From Lewinellaceae bacterium (lineage in GTDB: Bacteria > Bacteroidota > Bacteroidia > Chitinophagales > Saprospiraceae): DNA of 64,000 bases. This document shows, piece after piece, positions 43,034 through 53,500 of this stretch. Position 1 is the first letter of the stretch. Each line of letters opens with the position of its first letter. Under the pieces are notes generated by a model, which saw nothing but the letters and a program-made list of their open reading frames with translations, had not been told where the DNA came from and searched no databases. Location: assembly GCA_020636075.1 (NCBI GenBank), contig JACJYO010000015.1, positions 3,201 to 67,200 of the forward strand. The letters run 5' to 3'. The translations under genes were made by a program, and so were the position numbers.

Positions 43034-44386
43034 ATGCGATTCCAAACAATGCTGATCGCCGGCGGGATGCTCCTGCTGGCCGGAACCCTGACTGCCCAAA
43101 AACAACTGCCTGTTTCCATCTCCCCGCTTGCCCAGCAATGGCTGGCTGAACGCACGCCGAAAGCATTCACCCGATTGCAGCAATTCAGCCAGCCGGTGCG
43201 CCCGGCGAACAAGGTTGTTGTAGACCGGGGCGGCGCTTCGGTGCTCGACTCCGCGGTGTTGTTCACCGGCTATGCCTGGGGCGATTCCTTCCCACAATCA
43301 AAAGCAGTGTTTAATTATCCCAACGCCACGACCGCTATTCAAACCGAATACGAATACCTCGGCGGCTGGCAATTGCAAAGCCGAACCACCCAAAAATCGG
43401 ACAGCCAGGGCCGCACCATCGAGCTGTACGCCGAAAGCTGGGATGCCATCAGTCAAAACTGGGTGTCCGATTCCCGCCTGCTGACCTACCCGCATGGCAC
43501 TTCGACGGAGGCTACCGACTCGCTGCTTGCCGAGCAGTGGGACCCGCAGACCAACGAATGGCTGACCGTCCTGTACAATGCCACATCTTACGACGATCAG
43601 GACCGCCCCGTAATCGTTATAAACTATCTGAATGAGAGCGGTTTTACATTTGCCTTGCTGGATGAGTTGTACTACGATGCCAACGGCGACAACTACTACA
43701 CCGACCAGTCGGTATTCGAACAAGGCGCCTGGACGCTGTTCAGCCGTATCGAGCGGGAGTTTGTCCAACACCGGGAAGTGCGCAATACCACCTACGGCGT
43801 AATCGATCCTACCACGCTCGTTGCAACCAACAAACTGGAAACAGCCTACGACGGGAACGGCAACGCTGTGCTGGAGGAGGCTTTCGACGCCGACTTTTTT
43901 ACCGGTGAATGGACGCTGACCGAGCGCACCACCCGCACCTTCGACAACGTACACCGCGTACACACGGAAACGTATGAAGACCTCGGGTTCGACGCGCCGC
44001 CTGCCAGCCAAACCACCTATGTTTACCAAAATCCATCTGGGCCGGAACTCGCCCTGGACGTGTACGCCGAAAAAGATGTGAACACGCAGGAGTGGGTTAT
44101 TCAGGAAAAAACCTTCTACTACTTCGGCAACACCACCGCAGCACCGGAAGTCCGGAACGGCGAGGCACTCGAACTCAGCCCAAACCCGACAACCGGCCTG
44201 GTTCGCTTTTCAACTACAAATGCTGTGTTGCCCTACCAGGTGCTGAATGTACACGGTCAGGTGGTGGTGCCGGCAGGACAAACCGAAAACGGCCAGGTCG
44301 ATTTGAGTGGCCTGCCCTCAGGCTTGTACTACATCACCGTTCAGGAAGGTGCGGTGCGCCGGACCGGGAAAGTGGTAAAACAGTAA
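43034..44386 (+). CDS. T9SS-exported protein with YD-like repeats
   Basis: The 450-residue protein has a signal peptide (FQTMLIAGGMLLLAGTLTAQ). Its body consists of aromatic- and polar-rich 40-residue units: TEYEYLGGWQLQSRTT, YAESWDAISQNWVSDSR, EQWDPQTNEWLTVLYNA, YYDANGDNYYTDQ, TAYDGNGNAVLEEAFD. These resemble the YD/RHS-like beta-wrapping repeats of secreted Bacteroidota proteins. The C-terminal 75 residues (LELSPNPTTGLVRFSTTN ... LPSGLYYITVQEGAVRRTGK) form a T9SS type A sorting domain. A surface or extracellular role is expected. No enzyme motif was seen. The TAA stop is joined directly to a GCGAACC-family hairpin. Confidence 0.85.
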   Translation: MRFQTMLIAGGMLLLAGTLTAQKQLPVSISPLAQQWLAERTPKAFTRLQQFSQPVRPANKVVVDRGGASVLDSAVLFTGYAWGDSFPQSKAVFNYPNATTAIQTEYEYLGGWQLQSRTTQKSDSQGRTIELYAESWDAISQNWVSDSRLLTYPHGTSTEATDSLLAEQWDPQTNEWLTVLYNATSYDDQDRPVIVINYLNESGFTFALLDELYYDANGDNYYTDQSVFEQGAWTLFSRIEREFVQHREVRNTTYGVIDPTTLVATNKLETAYDGNGNAVLEEAFDADFFTGEWTLTERTTRTFDNVHRVHTETYEDLGFDAPPASQTTYVYQNPSGPELALDVYAEKDVNTQEWVIQEKTFYYFGNTTAAPEVRNGEALELSPNPTTGLVRFSTTNAVLPYQVLNVHGQVVVPAGQTENGQVDLSGLPSGLYYITVQEGAVRRTGKVVKQ

Positions 44387-44452
44387 CGCGAACCGCTGGT
44401 TCGCGTTTAAAATTCGCATGACCCATTTTCTTACGCGAACCAGCGGTTCGCG
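44387..44452. repeat. Pair of GCGAACC-family hairpins
   Basis: 44387-44405 has loop GCT and 44434-44452 has loop AGC, so the two copies are in opposite orientation, 28 bases apart. This is like the paired arrangement of enterobacterial BIMEs. The first begins at the base after the T9SS gene's TAA. Confidence 0.88.
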
Positions 44453-44659
44453 TTACTATTGCATCGTACCTCCAGGCGCACTAATTTTGAGACAGCAACA
44501 AAAGAACGGTGGAACCCGGACGCAGTACTGCGGGAAGGGCCGCCGTCATTCCGCCCGCCCGATGTAAGCGCGGGCGTCACTATACGCGGGAGCGGACTTA
44601 TTTTTATAGTCCGCTCTTCGCATTTTTGGGGTGGAACAGTTCATTGCAGGATTTATTGG

Positions 44660-44696
44660 AAGGTGCCAACCGTTTATTTGCACCTTTATTTTTTAA
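44660..44696 (+). terminator. Rho-independent terminator-like hairpin before the GT4 gene
   Basis: AAGGTGC (44660-44666) pairs with GCACCTT (44680-44686), followed by TATTTTTT. It lies only 30 bases upstream of the glycosyltransferase start. It could end read-through from the T9SS gene or act as an attenuator. Confidence 0.5.
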
Positions 44697-44726
44697 TTAA
44701 AACTGCGAACCGGAGGTTCGCGTTAC

Positions 44727-45758
44727 ATGCGCATTATCTGGATCACACCCGGCTTTGCCGCCGATGCACAGGACAGTACCTGCATTCCACCGTTGTACCT
44801 GCTGGCACAGGAGTTTACACGCCTCGGCATTGATCTGCATATCCTTGCATTGGAGTACCCACCGGGAAAGGGCGGAACCCGGGACGACGGGTTTGCTGTT
44901 TACCCTTGCCAAGGCAATAACCGTCCCTGGCTGCGCTGGCGTACCTTTTACCGCGCCCGGTATTTTGCGCAGCAAATTCATTTGGAAAAAAAGGTGCGCG
45001 TTGTGCACAGTTTCTGGCTTGGGCCGGCCTGGGTGGTGGGCCGGCAAATTTCCCGGCGCCTGAATATCCCACTCCTAACCACCCTGATGGGCCAGGACGT
45101 GTTGCCGCAAAACCGCTACCTGAAACGCCTGGCGCCAGGCATAGCAAATCAACTGGTTGCCCTAAGTCCATTCCACCAAAATGCACTGGAAAAAACCTGT
45201 GGTCTGCGCGCCGCTCATGAAATTCCCTGGGGCATTGCCGGAGCCGATATTCCGGCACAGTTGCCCGCTGAACGCCCCATTGACATTTTGGGCGTAGGGT
45301 CGCTGATCCAGGTAAAAAACTGGGTGCAATGGCTGGAGGTACTGCGTTTGATCAACGAAAAGCAACCCGGTGTACAGGCCGAACTGATCGGCGAGGGCCC
45401 GCAACTTAATCTCTTGAAACAACAAGCGGAACGCCTGGGGCTGGCCCAACACCTGACCTTTGCCGGCAGTTTGCCGCGCCCGGAAGTGCTGGAGCGTATG
45501 CGCCGGAGCAAAGTTTTGCTGCATACCGGCCATTTTGAGTCGTTCGGGTTTGTGTTTGCCGAAGGCGCAGCCAACGGCTGCCGCGTGGTGAGTACGCCGG
45601 TTGGCGCGGCGCCGGCCTTTGGGGTTTGCAGTGAAACGAGTGCGGGACTTGCTGCTGCCGTGTTGCAGGTTTTGGCGCAGCCGGATTTGCAAAAACCAAG
45701 GGTAGTTTACCGGATGGAGGATACTGCAGCAGCTTATTTGAAACTATACGGCGGGTAG
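44727..45758 (+). CDS. GT4-family glycosyltransferase
   Basis: The 343-residue protein has the GT-B fold. The N-terminal domain opens with MRIIWITPGFAADAQDST and includes VVHSFWLGPAWVVGRQISRR; the C-terminal domain has IDILGVGSLIQVKNW, AELIGEGPQLNLLKQQAERL, LTFAGSLPRPEVLE and HFESFGFVFAEGAANG. The E-x7-E motif (ESFGFVFAE) that contacts the sugar-nucleotide is present. Family members transfer a sugar from a nucleotide donor with retention of configuration, typically for surface polysaccharide or glycoprotein at the inner membrane face. The REP-like hairpin ends 5 bases before the ATG and could mask ribosome access. The gene is convergent with the large T9SS protein across a 35-bp palindrome. 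Confidence 0.9.
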   Translation: MRIIWITPGFAADAQDSTCIPPLYLLAQEFTRLGIDLHILALEYPPGKGGTRDDGFAVYPCQGNNRPWLRWRTFYRARYFAQQIHLEKKVRVVHSFWLGPAWVVGRQISRRLNIPLLTTLMGQDVLPQNRYLKRLAPGIANQLVALSPFHQNALEKTCGLRAAHEIPWGIAGADIPAQLPAERPIDILGVGSLIQVKNWVQWLEVLRLINEKQPGVQAELIGEGPQLNLLKQQAERLGLAQHLTFAGSLPRPEVLERMRRSKVLLHTGHFESFGFVFAEGAANGCRVVSTPVGAAPAFGVCSETSAGLAAAVLQVLAQPDLQKPRVVYRMEDTAAAYLKLYGG

Positions 45759-45787
45759 TTTTTTAATGCAAAAATGTGGAGATCATT

Positions 45788-45822
45788 TACTCGTCCTACG
45801 ACTTGAAGTCGTAGGACGAGTA
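45788..45822. terminator. 35-bp palindrome between convergent genes
   Basis: TACTCGTCCTACGACTT, one G, then the exact complement. It is the same family as 14484-14516. It lies 29 bases after the glycosyltransferase stop and 41 bases before the convergent stop; GTTTTTC follows on the plus strand. Confidence 0.6.
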
Positions 45823-45863
45823 GGTTTTTCTCCGTGCCCTCCATGTCTCCGTGGTAGTTAAAC

Positions 45864-48800
45864 TTACAGGCGGATCATTTTCCCGGTCTCTAAACCAAAT
45901 ACTGTTTCCAGTTGCAGGAAAAAAACGCCGGTTGCCGGAATTCGGTTGGCGTCCAGATTGATGGAGTGGTAGCCCTTGTCGTAGCGTGCAGCCTCTTGCC
46001 AAATTTGTTTGCCGGTTTGGTCGGTAACGGTGAGCACAGCCCTGGACGTGCCGGGTAAATAAAAACCCAGGGTTGTTTTGCTCTGCCAGGGATTGGGCCG
46101 TGGCAGGTACATTTCGAAGTCCTGCTCTTCAATCAGATCGCCAAAGCGCAGCGCAATAGCTGCGGGTTCTGGTTGGTTGGGGAGGTAAGCTTCGGTGCGG
46201 GTGATCTGGCTCGACAGGTTGAGCAATTGCCCGATCCGACCGGCTTTGCGCACCTTGAAGGTGAGTGCAAAACTTGGTTTGCCGTTGCCATCCCAACTCA
46301 TGGTCAGGGCATGGTCATTGGAGAAAACACCAAAATGTTCGGCGCTCATGTTTTCACCGGGATCTACACGCAGAATATCCAGATCAGGGAAACGCAGGGT
46401 GAGCTGGCAGCCCAAAACGGCTTCGGCCGCAGCGAGTGTAACCGTAAATTCTTCACCGGGTTCCAGCAGGACATCGGTCGGAAAAACCCCGTCAAAATAC
46501 AGGGTTCCGCTGGTGCGCGGGGTGGAACTTTGCAAGCTATTGGTCACTGCATTGCCGTTTATATCGCCAATTTTTACCGCCACAAAATCCTCCGACAGCA
46601 TGTGCGTATTCATGGACGGCACTACGATCTTTTCCGGAAACGGTTCCTGAAACGGATTCGAAGGATTGGGAAACTGGTAGTTCGCATCGACAAAACGCCA
46701 GGATGTATTTTGCGGGAAACCGGTATATATACCAAGTATCAATTTGCGCAGTTCTACCACATCGAAGGTGGTCACGGATTTGCTGCGGTTGATATCCGCT
46801 GCGATAAACTGGTATGGACTGGAGAGTGGCGCCTGCCCCAGGATGTGCTTGTTGATCAGCACCAGATCGAAGGTAGAAACGCCGTTCAGCGGGTCATTTT
46901 CTTTCGATGGGGTAATTGTCATATCGGTTCCAAAGGGCAATGCATTGGGAAAGCCGTAGAGCCCGTTTGGGTCGGATACATCAAACATAGACACCGGCGG
47001 CTGGGCCGGGTGCGTCCCTTCAAGATTGATGTGCACATCTTCCAGACCGTCGCTGTTTTCCGTTTGAACGCTTCCGGCAACAGAAGCCATCGTGGAGGAA
47101 CAAATCCCAAAATTGTCCTGAATGATGGCATAGGTTTCGCAAATGCTGAAGTTGCCTGCCATATCGCGCACCCAAAGTTCAACGTACTGAGTCCCCAGTT
47201 CATCACAGGTAAAGGTGACGCTTTGTTGAGGCGTTCCGTCCGAATTGGTTGGGAACGCATGTCCGGTTCCGGATTTGCGCAAGCCATATACCAGTTGATC
47301 AGCAGGGGTGCAGTTGTCATTGGCATACCATAAAAAATCGTTGGTATACAGGGTGATCGACTCCGTTTGCGGGATATCGACACTCAACCCGTTGATACAC
47401 AGCAAATCCGGCACATGACAATCGCGGACCAGGATCGGATAGGCACAGATAGTTTCGTTACCACAGCCATCATCGATAATCCACTGGATTCGGTGGTTCC
47501 CGTAAGGCAATTGGGGCATCACATAAGTGTTCGGGTCTTTTATGGTTGACCAACGCACGTACCCGGTTACATTCACATAGCCGGTACGTTCGATTGCAAA
47601 CCGGTACTTTTCATCGGGTGCAACCGGGCGGTTATCAAAGGCGCGAGGCTCGCCTCCGGTAAAATTGGGATTGAGTGCATTGCCGAAATACACCACATTC
47701 GGAGGCGGCGGGTTCAGGCTGTTGATCACGGTTTCCTGCACCCCATCGCCATCCAGATCCAAAAACAATAAATAGCGAATGTTCACATTGCCTTTTGAAC
47801 AACCATCACTGGCCGTAACTGCAAGCGAAGTTGGGCCTTCACACAAATCGTAGCTACCCGGCACACTCGGATTAGGCCAATACGTGGCGTTCCAAAACAT
47901 TGGATCATTATCAGAATGATCGCAAAACTCTACCGGCAAGGTAGCCGGACAACCACGGATTTTTGGCGGCACATCGTCGCGCACGCTGATAATCTGACGA
48001 TACAAATAGCCATTTGCATTGGCCTTCCAGAAAATACTATAGTCCGTAGGTTCGGGATCATTGGGCGTCACGCGCATATGGGTGGGCGCCGGAACATGGC
48101 CTTGAGGCGCCACTACGGGCCCCGGTTTATTTTGTGGATCCAGCGGGTCGACCGCCGGGTTGGGGTTGGGCACTTCGATCAGCGGTAAATTGGGGTTGTA
48201 CGAACACCAGTCTACGACAATCCACCGGCGCTCAATCCAGTAACAGGACAATACACCGCCGGTGCTGACATTGTCCTGGTAAGAGGCGGCGATCGTTTCG
48301 CAATCTTCTCCAAAAATTTCCGGGCCGGGGCTGTATACATCGGTCGTATCGCAATCGTTGACGAACACATCGTCGGGGAATTTAACTGCAAAATCCTGTT
48401 TGTATCCAATGATGATCCGTTGGGTGCATTGGCTGGTCAGGCCGTTGCAATCCTGGGCGCGGAAAATGCGGGTAATAGTTCCGCGATTGCACAGCGTATC
48501 GAATGCGCTCAAATTGGGCGGCATTTCAAAAAAAGTGTCCAGGCAACAGTTATCGGCAAAGGCAGGCACACCAAAATTCTCGAGGTGCGGGTCAAAAAGT
48601 TCGCAGGCGATCGTTTGATTTAGCGGCGCCAGGCAAACGGGTTTTAATTTATCATCGACAAACACCTGCACGATACAGTCGCTGGCATGGTCTTCCAACA
48701 AGGTCAGGCTGACGGCGCCGGTATCGGGCGGCAGGTCGTATACGCGTAAAATCACGGTAATGGTATCGCCTACATCGGAGCAGCAAAACCGAACCTGGTC

Positions 48801-50228
48801 ATAAAACCGGTCGGTCGGCTGGCAAGCATTGGTTTCGACCCGGCGCGCTTTGAAAAAGATCGGAGCACAGTAGTCGCCGGAGCCATCGTCGAAGGTAGAG
48901 GCATTGATCAGGGCAACACCGGTATTTCCCAGCGACACCTGGGTAAATTCGTCGCAGGCAACCCAGGGTTTCACGCCATCCGAAACGGTCACTTTAAACG
49001 TACAGGTGCTGGAGTTTCCACAAGCATCGGTTACAATATACTTTATCGTTGTAACACCGGCAGGGAGGTTATTCGCGTAGCCAAGCACACCCAGCGTGTC
49101 GGCATTCCAGAGGTTGTTCCCCGGAAAGTTGGTCAGGGTGCCGGCAAGGCTTTGGGTCACTCCGTTGACTGTCCAGACAGCTAGAATCTCCGCAATATTG
49201 GAGCAATTATCGCTGATAATGACATCCGGGAGGTCAAGTGATTTATTGCAAGTAAACGGATCTGTCGATACCAGAGTATCTTTTGGGCAGTCGAACGTTG
49301 GCCCGGCAAGGTCTTTCACAAAGATCACCTGTATGTATGTCCTCGGGTTAAGCAGCGGAACAGTCGGCAGGCAATCATCGTAAACCGTCCAGGTACGCAG
49401 CACAGAATAAGATGTCCCGCATAAAGGAATTTCCTGGTCAACATAGGTAATATCCAGTTCACAGGCCAAATCGCCGATATACAGCGGAAACTGCACGCCA
49501 TAAGCCTCCACATAGGGTTGACCTGTATACAAAGGGCCCAGGAGCGGGTTACTACAGTCGAGTGTGGTATCTGCCGGGAAAAGTACGGCATCGACATGTA
49601 CGCGTTGAAAATAAATAAACTGCGTGCAGGTAGCCTGGTTTCCGCTGGCATCTGTGGCCGTCCACACGCGCTGCAATTGGGCACTACGGTCTTGCGGATC
49701 GTTGCAAGCCAGATCGAGCCAGCTGTCAATATACGTCAGCGTATACGCGGAACAATTTTCAAAAACGGAGGGAAAGGCCGCTGCAATGCCCAGCACATTG
49801 GCCAGGTAATCCGGTGCGTATTGAGCGGCTGCGCAGGGTATTTCAATATTTTCGCAGGCAATTTCGGGTGGTAATTTGTCTTCTACAATCAAAAGGCCCC
49901 AGCAGGAATTGCCGGTGAGTGTATCGGTAACAGTTGCCTGAATAGTACTTCCAATGTGCGCTGCGGTCAGTAAATTCGGAATGGGCACACCCGCCTGTGT
50001 TGCCAGGCTGACTACATACGATGTATCCACCGGGGTACCTTCAAGCACCATATCCGGTGTGACTTCAACCGCACAATCGGGATCAAGGGAAATGTAAGAC
50101 AAGTCGTTGCATGCCTGCCCCTGCAGGCGCAAACACGAAAGCAACAACATGAGAAAACAACTGCTGGAAACCGAAAGCAGCCGTAGCGAACTGGTCCGAA
50201 GACGCAGTCGTGGCGGGTTGGTCTTCAT
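45864..50228 (-). CDS. Large T9SS-exported protein with HYR-like and dockerin-like regions
   Basis: The 1454-residue protein has an N-terminal signal (RLLSVSSSCFLMLLLSCLRL) and a mature part rich in cysteine pairs. Long tracts match the HYR/Ig-like modules of Bacteroidota surface proteins: TATDASGNQATCTQFIYF, YIVTDACGNSSTCTFKVTV and WIIDDGCGNETICAYPILV. Near residue 1150 are two dockerin/EF-hand-like helices, GVSTFDLVLINKHILGQ and DINRSKSVTTFDVVELRKL, which in other proteins bind calcium and a cohesin. A cohesin-like fold (FTVTLAAAEAVLGCQLTLRF) follows, then a type A sorting domain (FEMYLPRPNPWQSKTTLGF ... FFLQLETVFGLETGKMI). Surface location and an adhesive or structural role are likely. No enzyme motif was seen. 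Confidence 0.87.
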   Translation of the reverse strand: MKTNPPRLRLRTSSLRLLSVSSSCFLMLLLSCLRLQGQACNDLSYISLDPDCAVEVTPDMVLEGTPVDTSYVVSLATQAGVPIPNLLTAAHIGSTIQATVTDTLTGNSCWGLLIVEDKLPPEIACENIEIPCAAAQYAPDYLANVLGIAAAFPSVFENCSAYTLTYIDSWLDLACNDPQDRSAQLQRVWTATDASGNQATCTQFIYFQRVHVDAVLFPADTTLDCSNPLLGPLYTGQPYVEAYGVQFPLYIGDLACELDITYVDQEIPLCGTSYSVLRTWTVYDDCLPTVPLLNPRTYIQVIFVKDLAGPTFDCPKDTLVSTDPFTCNKSLDLPDVIISDNCSNIAEILAVWTVNGVTQSLAGTLTNFPGNNLWNADTLGVLGYANNLPAGVTTIKYIVTDACGNSSTCTFKVTVSDGVKPWVACDEFTQVSLGNTGVALINASTFDDGSGDYCAPIFFKARRVETNACQPTDRFYDQVRFCCSDVGDTITVILRVYDLPPDTGAVSLTLLEDHASDCIVQVFVDDKLKPVCLAPLNQTIACELFDPHLENFGVPAFADNCCLDTFFEMPPNLSAFDTLCNRGTITRIFRAQDCNGLTSQCTQRIIIGYKQDFAVKFPDDVFVNDCDTTDVYSPGPEIFGEDCETIAASYQDNVSTGGVLSCYWIERRWIVVDWCSYNPNLPLIEVPNPNPAVDPLDPQNKPGPVVAPQGHVPAPTHMRVTPNDPEPTDYSIFWKANANGYLYRQIISVRDDVPPKIRGCPATLPVEFCDHSDNDPMFWNATYWPNPSVPGSYDLCEGPTSLAVTASDGCSKGNVNIRYLLFLDLDGDGVQETVINSLNPPPPNVVYFGNALNPNFTGGEPRAFDNRPVAPDEKYRFAIERTGYVNVTGYVRWSTIKDPNTYVMPQLPYGNHRIQWIIDDGCGNETICAYPILVRDCHVPDLLCINGLSVDIPQTESITLYTNDFLWYANDNCTPADQLVYGLRKSGTGHAFPTNSDGTPQQSVTFTCDELGTQYVELWVRDMAGNFSICETYAIIQDNFGICSSTMASVAGSVQTENSDGLEDVHINLEGTHPAQPPVSMFDVSDPNGLYGFPNALPFGTDMTITPSKENDPLNGVSTFDLVLINKHILGQAPLSSPYQFIAADINRSKSVTTFDVVELRKLILGIYTGFPQNTSWRFVDANYQFPNPSNPFQEPFPEKIVVPSMNTHMLSEDFVAVKIGDINGNAVTNSLQSSTPRTSGTLYFDGVFPTDVLLEPGEEFTVTLAAAEAVLGCQLTLRFPDLDILRVDPGENMSAEHFGVFSNDHALTMSWDGNGKPSFALTFKVRKAGRIGQLLNLSSQITRTEAYLPNQPEPAAIALRFGDLIEEQDFEMYLPRPNPWQSKTTLGFYLPGTSRAVLTVTDQTGKQIWQEAARYDKGYHSINLDANRIPATGVFFLQLETVFGLETGKMIRL

Positions 50229-50582
50229 CCGATTAAAAAATTAAGTCGGTTTAGAACTATTGAGCTTGATTAAAAAAATACTCTGGCCAGGGTTATGTGT
50301 ATAGATTCTTTAGTAAAACCAAGCATCAGAGGGACAATGCCAAAAGTACGAAAAGCAAACCCGCATATTTATCAGGGTATCCACGGATTAACAGAAAGCT
50401 TGGTTAAAATGCTGGCATCTGACAGTTTATTAGCCGACATTTTACCCTGTTTGGGGTACATATTAAAAATGAAATTCAGTTGTGTTTGTTGATGGAGTCT
50501 ATAAAAACCGGCAGGATTAACCGGGTCAACAATTTTTTAAACTATCACCCCAGGGTTAATCCTGCCTTGAAAAATACATACA
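50229..50582. other. Gap between the two giant surface-protein genes
   Basis: These 354 bases contain the terminator of the giant SprB-repeat gene (50510-50566) and, nearer 50230, the AT-rich promoter region of the 1454-residue protein. A 65-codon frame at 50295-50492 has no protein-like features and is not annotated as a gene. Confidence 0.6.
50510..50566 (-). terminator. Rho-independent terminator of the giant adhesin gene
   Basis: GGCAGGATTAACC (50510-50522) pairs perfectly with 50554-50566 across a 31-base loop. On the minus strand the stem is followed by GGTTTTTATAG. It begins 17 bases after the adhesin stop codon. Confidence 0.65.
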
Positions 50583-53500
50583 CTAGCGGTTGATCAGCAC
50601 TTTTTCCAGATGCGTTTTCAATCCCGCCCGAATCTCCAGCATATACACTGCCGAAGGCAATTCCGGGTATACAAACGTATGGTTCAGGATACCGGTGTCG
50701 AAGTTCAGTGTTTCGGTTTTCACCAACTGCCCCAAGGCGTTGTACAACTGGCAAGTAATTTCCCCTTGCGGGGCGCCTCGCATTTCAACCGTGAACGTCC
50801 CCAGATTCGGATTTGGATACAACACAAACCAATCCAGCCAGCTATCGGGTCCGTACACGCCTGTGGTAACCGAATCGATTTGCACATTGTACTGTACCGA
50901 ACTGTTGCCGCATGGATTGGTGGCAATCATACTGACGGCATACACGCCTGGCTGGGTATAAGCATGTGTTGGATCCAGGTCAGTACTGGTCATTCCATCA
51001 CCAAAATCCCAGAGATAGGATGTACCGTTGACAGTAAGATTGGTAAACATGACCATGCCATTCGGGTTAACCACAAAGGTGAAATCTGCCTGCGGAGCCT
51101 GCACATCCAACACATCAACCTGAAGCGTAAGCGTATCCGAACCGGCAGCATTTGTCGCGATCAACGTCACAGTGTACGTACCGGTAGCCAGATAGCTCAC
51201 CACCGGATGCTGGTCATTCGACATGACCGGCGTTCCGCCCGGGAAACTCCAGAGCCAAGCGCTGGGGTAATTGCTCGACTGGTCGGTGAACACTATGGAA
51301 TAAGGACCGTCGCAAGGTGGTACCTGATGGAATTCAAAACTAGCCCGCGGAGGCGTTTCCGGCTCAATGGTGGTTTCGGATACAGCAGTGCATCCGGCTG
51401 CATTTGTCAAAGTCAGCGTGTAGGTTCCCGGCTCCAATCCGGTCAACATAGCCGTCGAGTCGGCTGTCGGGCCCGTCACCACTCCTGTCGACCATGCGAA
51501 GGTATACGACGCGCCATTCGGGGCAGCAACAGCCAAAATACTTCCATCAATATTACCATTGGCACAGGTGCAATTGGTCGGCGTCAGTGCAACTCCGGTT
51601 GCCGGAAGTACTGTCAGTGTGGTCAGGTCAATGTCGTAGCAACCGGCAGGGTTTTCTACGCGGGCCCAGATGTTCTTTGTTCCGGAAACATAATCCGTCG
51701 GCAACGGATTTATCCCGTTTTCAGCATCCGAATAGAGCGTATAGTAACGCACCGACAATCCGGCGACACCGCCTGTCGCCAGGTTGTCGGCATCCGACAG
51801 GTTGAAAGTAGCAGTAGTACCATTTATGGTGTCCGAACAACTTTCCAGCAGCACCACATGCGCCACCGGCCTGGGCAGCACTTCGAGACGAATCGTTTCA
51901 ATGGCTACCAGGGCACCGGAAACCGAATGCTGCAAACGGGCATAGATCAGGGTGTTATCGGGTGCCTGGTACGCGTTCGGGAGCTGGTTAGTGCCGTTTA
52001 ATGCGTCGGTAGCCGTAGCATGGTAGCTCACGGAGTATGCCGTGCCCGGATCAACCTGATTGTTGCCGGATGGCAAATCAAACACGGCCTCGTTGGCGCC
52101 GGCTGCAATTTCGCAAGCAAACAATACAAGTGTATCCGGACAGAAGCCGGCATCCAGCGTATGATCAATATAACCAGCCGAACCAGTCGTGTAGCGAATT
52201 ACCGGCAACCGATCCCATGGCTTGAGAGCATCCGGCAAAATAGCGGCATCCGAGTCGTTAAGATCCGGGTAATGCCCGGCGCCTTTGTCTTGCTGGGTAA
52301 GCCGGTACGCCTTGCCTTTCACCAGCAACCTGCCGGACAGGACGTTGAATTGCAAGGTGGTATCAATTTTTCCAAAAACAATCCGATAATCCGTCGCCGG
52401 GAGAATACTGTCATTTCCGGGTGTTGAAATCCAGTCTTCACCTAATGTCCCCAGTCCGGTAAAGGTATACCGGCCGAGCGAGTCGCTGGTGGTCGTTGCC
52501 AGCAAGGTTTCACTGGCTGCGTCGTACAAACTAACCATGACGTTCGCTAAAGGCGGTTCGCAGGCATCCTGCACCCCGTCGCAGTTTTCATCCACCCAAA
52601 TTCGGTTACCAATCTGAATGGGTGGATCATCACAAAGTGCTTCCAGATCACCAATCGGGTTGGCCTGTCCAATACCGGTCTGATCGTAGTTCGGATCAAG
52701 CAAAGTCAGGTCGTTTCGGGTGGTGCCTCCGCTCAATAGATCGTAATATGCCACACCACCGCCAATACTATTTAGGGCTGTGTTGGAGTTGAGTACCACT
52801 CCCAATACCTCGTCGGTACCCGGTACATGCACCAAGCCGCCGCCGTCGGCATCCCGGTGCAGGTTGCGGCGGTTGGCAAAGAAATATTCACCACCGCCAG
52901 GACCTTCATTGTTGTTCTCTCCATTCAAACTGGTCCGGCCAATCCCGGCAAGTGTAGCGTTATGCTCCAGTTCCCAGGTGCCGTCCTTGATGTAGGCTGC
53001 CAAAATATCGCCACCACTGGCCGCGGAAACCAGGTCGTTCGACATGACATCCGGACGCAGTTGGCGATAACCAAACTGGTGCCCGGTGCGATCCATGAGT
53101 TCCATAATAACCAGCCCATCCCGGGTAAACACAATGTCGGAGAACATCGCCTGGCCCCGGCAACGGAATTCTGGCCCAAGTTGCTGATCGCCAACAATTT
53201 CAAAATTGCCATCCGGATTTTGTGCAGCCGGTTCGCCCAAAGCAATATCAGCCACCAGGTTACGCTCGGTATAGGTATCCACCCAGCTTTCCCAGTCGGT
53301 ACACTGCTCCAGATTTGGATCGGCATTGCCAATGATGGCGCCACGCTGATAATCCGGACCGCTTAAGCCGAAGAGCAGTTCCGCTTTCCAGGTTTTTGTA
53401 GCCAGGTCATAGGCATGGACGGATGCAAACAAATCGCTCGATGCTCCGCTATTTTCAGCAGTACAAACACCCCCCACATACACTTTTCCACGGTTTACTG

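Larger units (their letters stand above)
44387..44726. other. Gene-free stretch with three REP-like hairpins and a terminator
   Basis: This 340-base gap has GCGAACC-family hairpins at 44387-44405, 44434-44452 and (variant loop GGA) 44705-44721. A 9-bp hairpin GAGCGGACT/AGTCCGCTC is near 44592-44618, and a terminator-like hairpin is at 44660-44696. A 124-codon frame across it is made of these repeats and is not taken as a gene. Confidence 0.65.

Noticed and set aside
44459..44833. 124-codon frame upstream of the glycosyltransferase
   Set aside because: It is composed of hairpins and a terminator-like stem and overlaps the glycosyltransferase start in another frame.
50295..50492. 65-codon frame between the two giant genes
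   Set aside because: No homology-like pattern, no start context, and it lies on the strand opposite to both neighbours.
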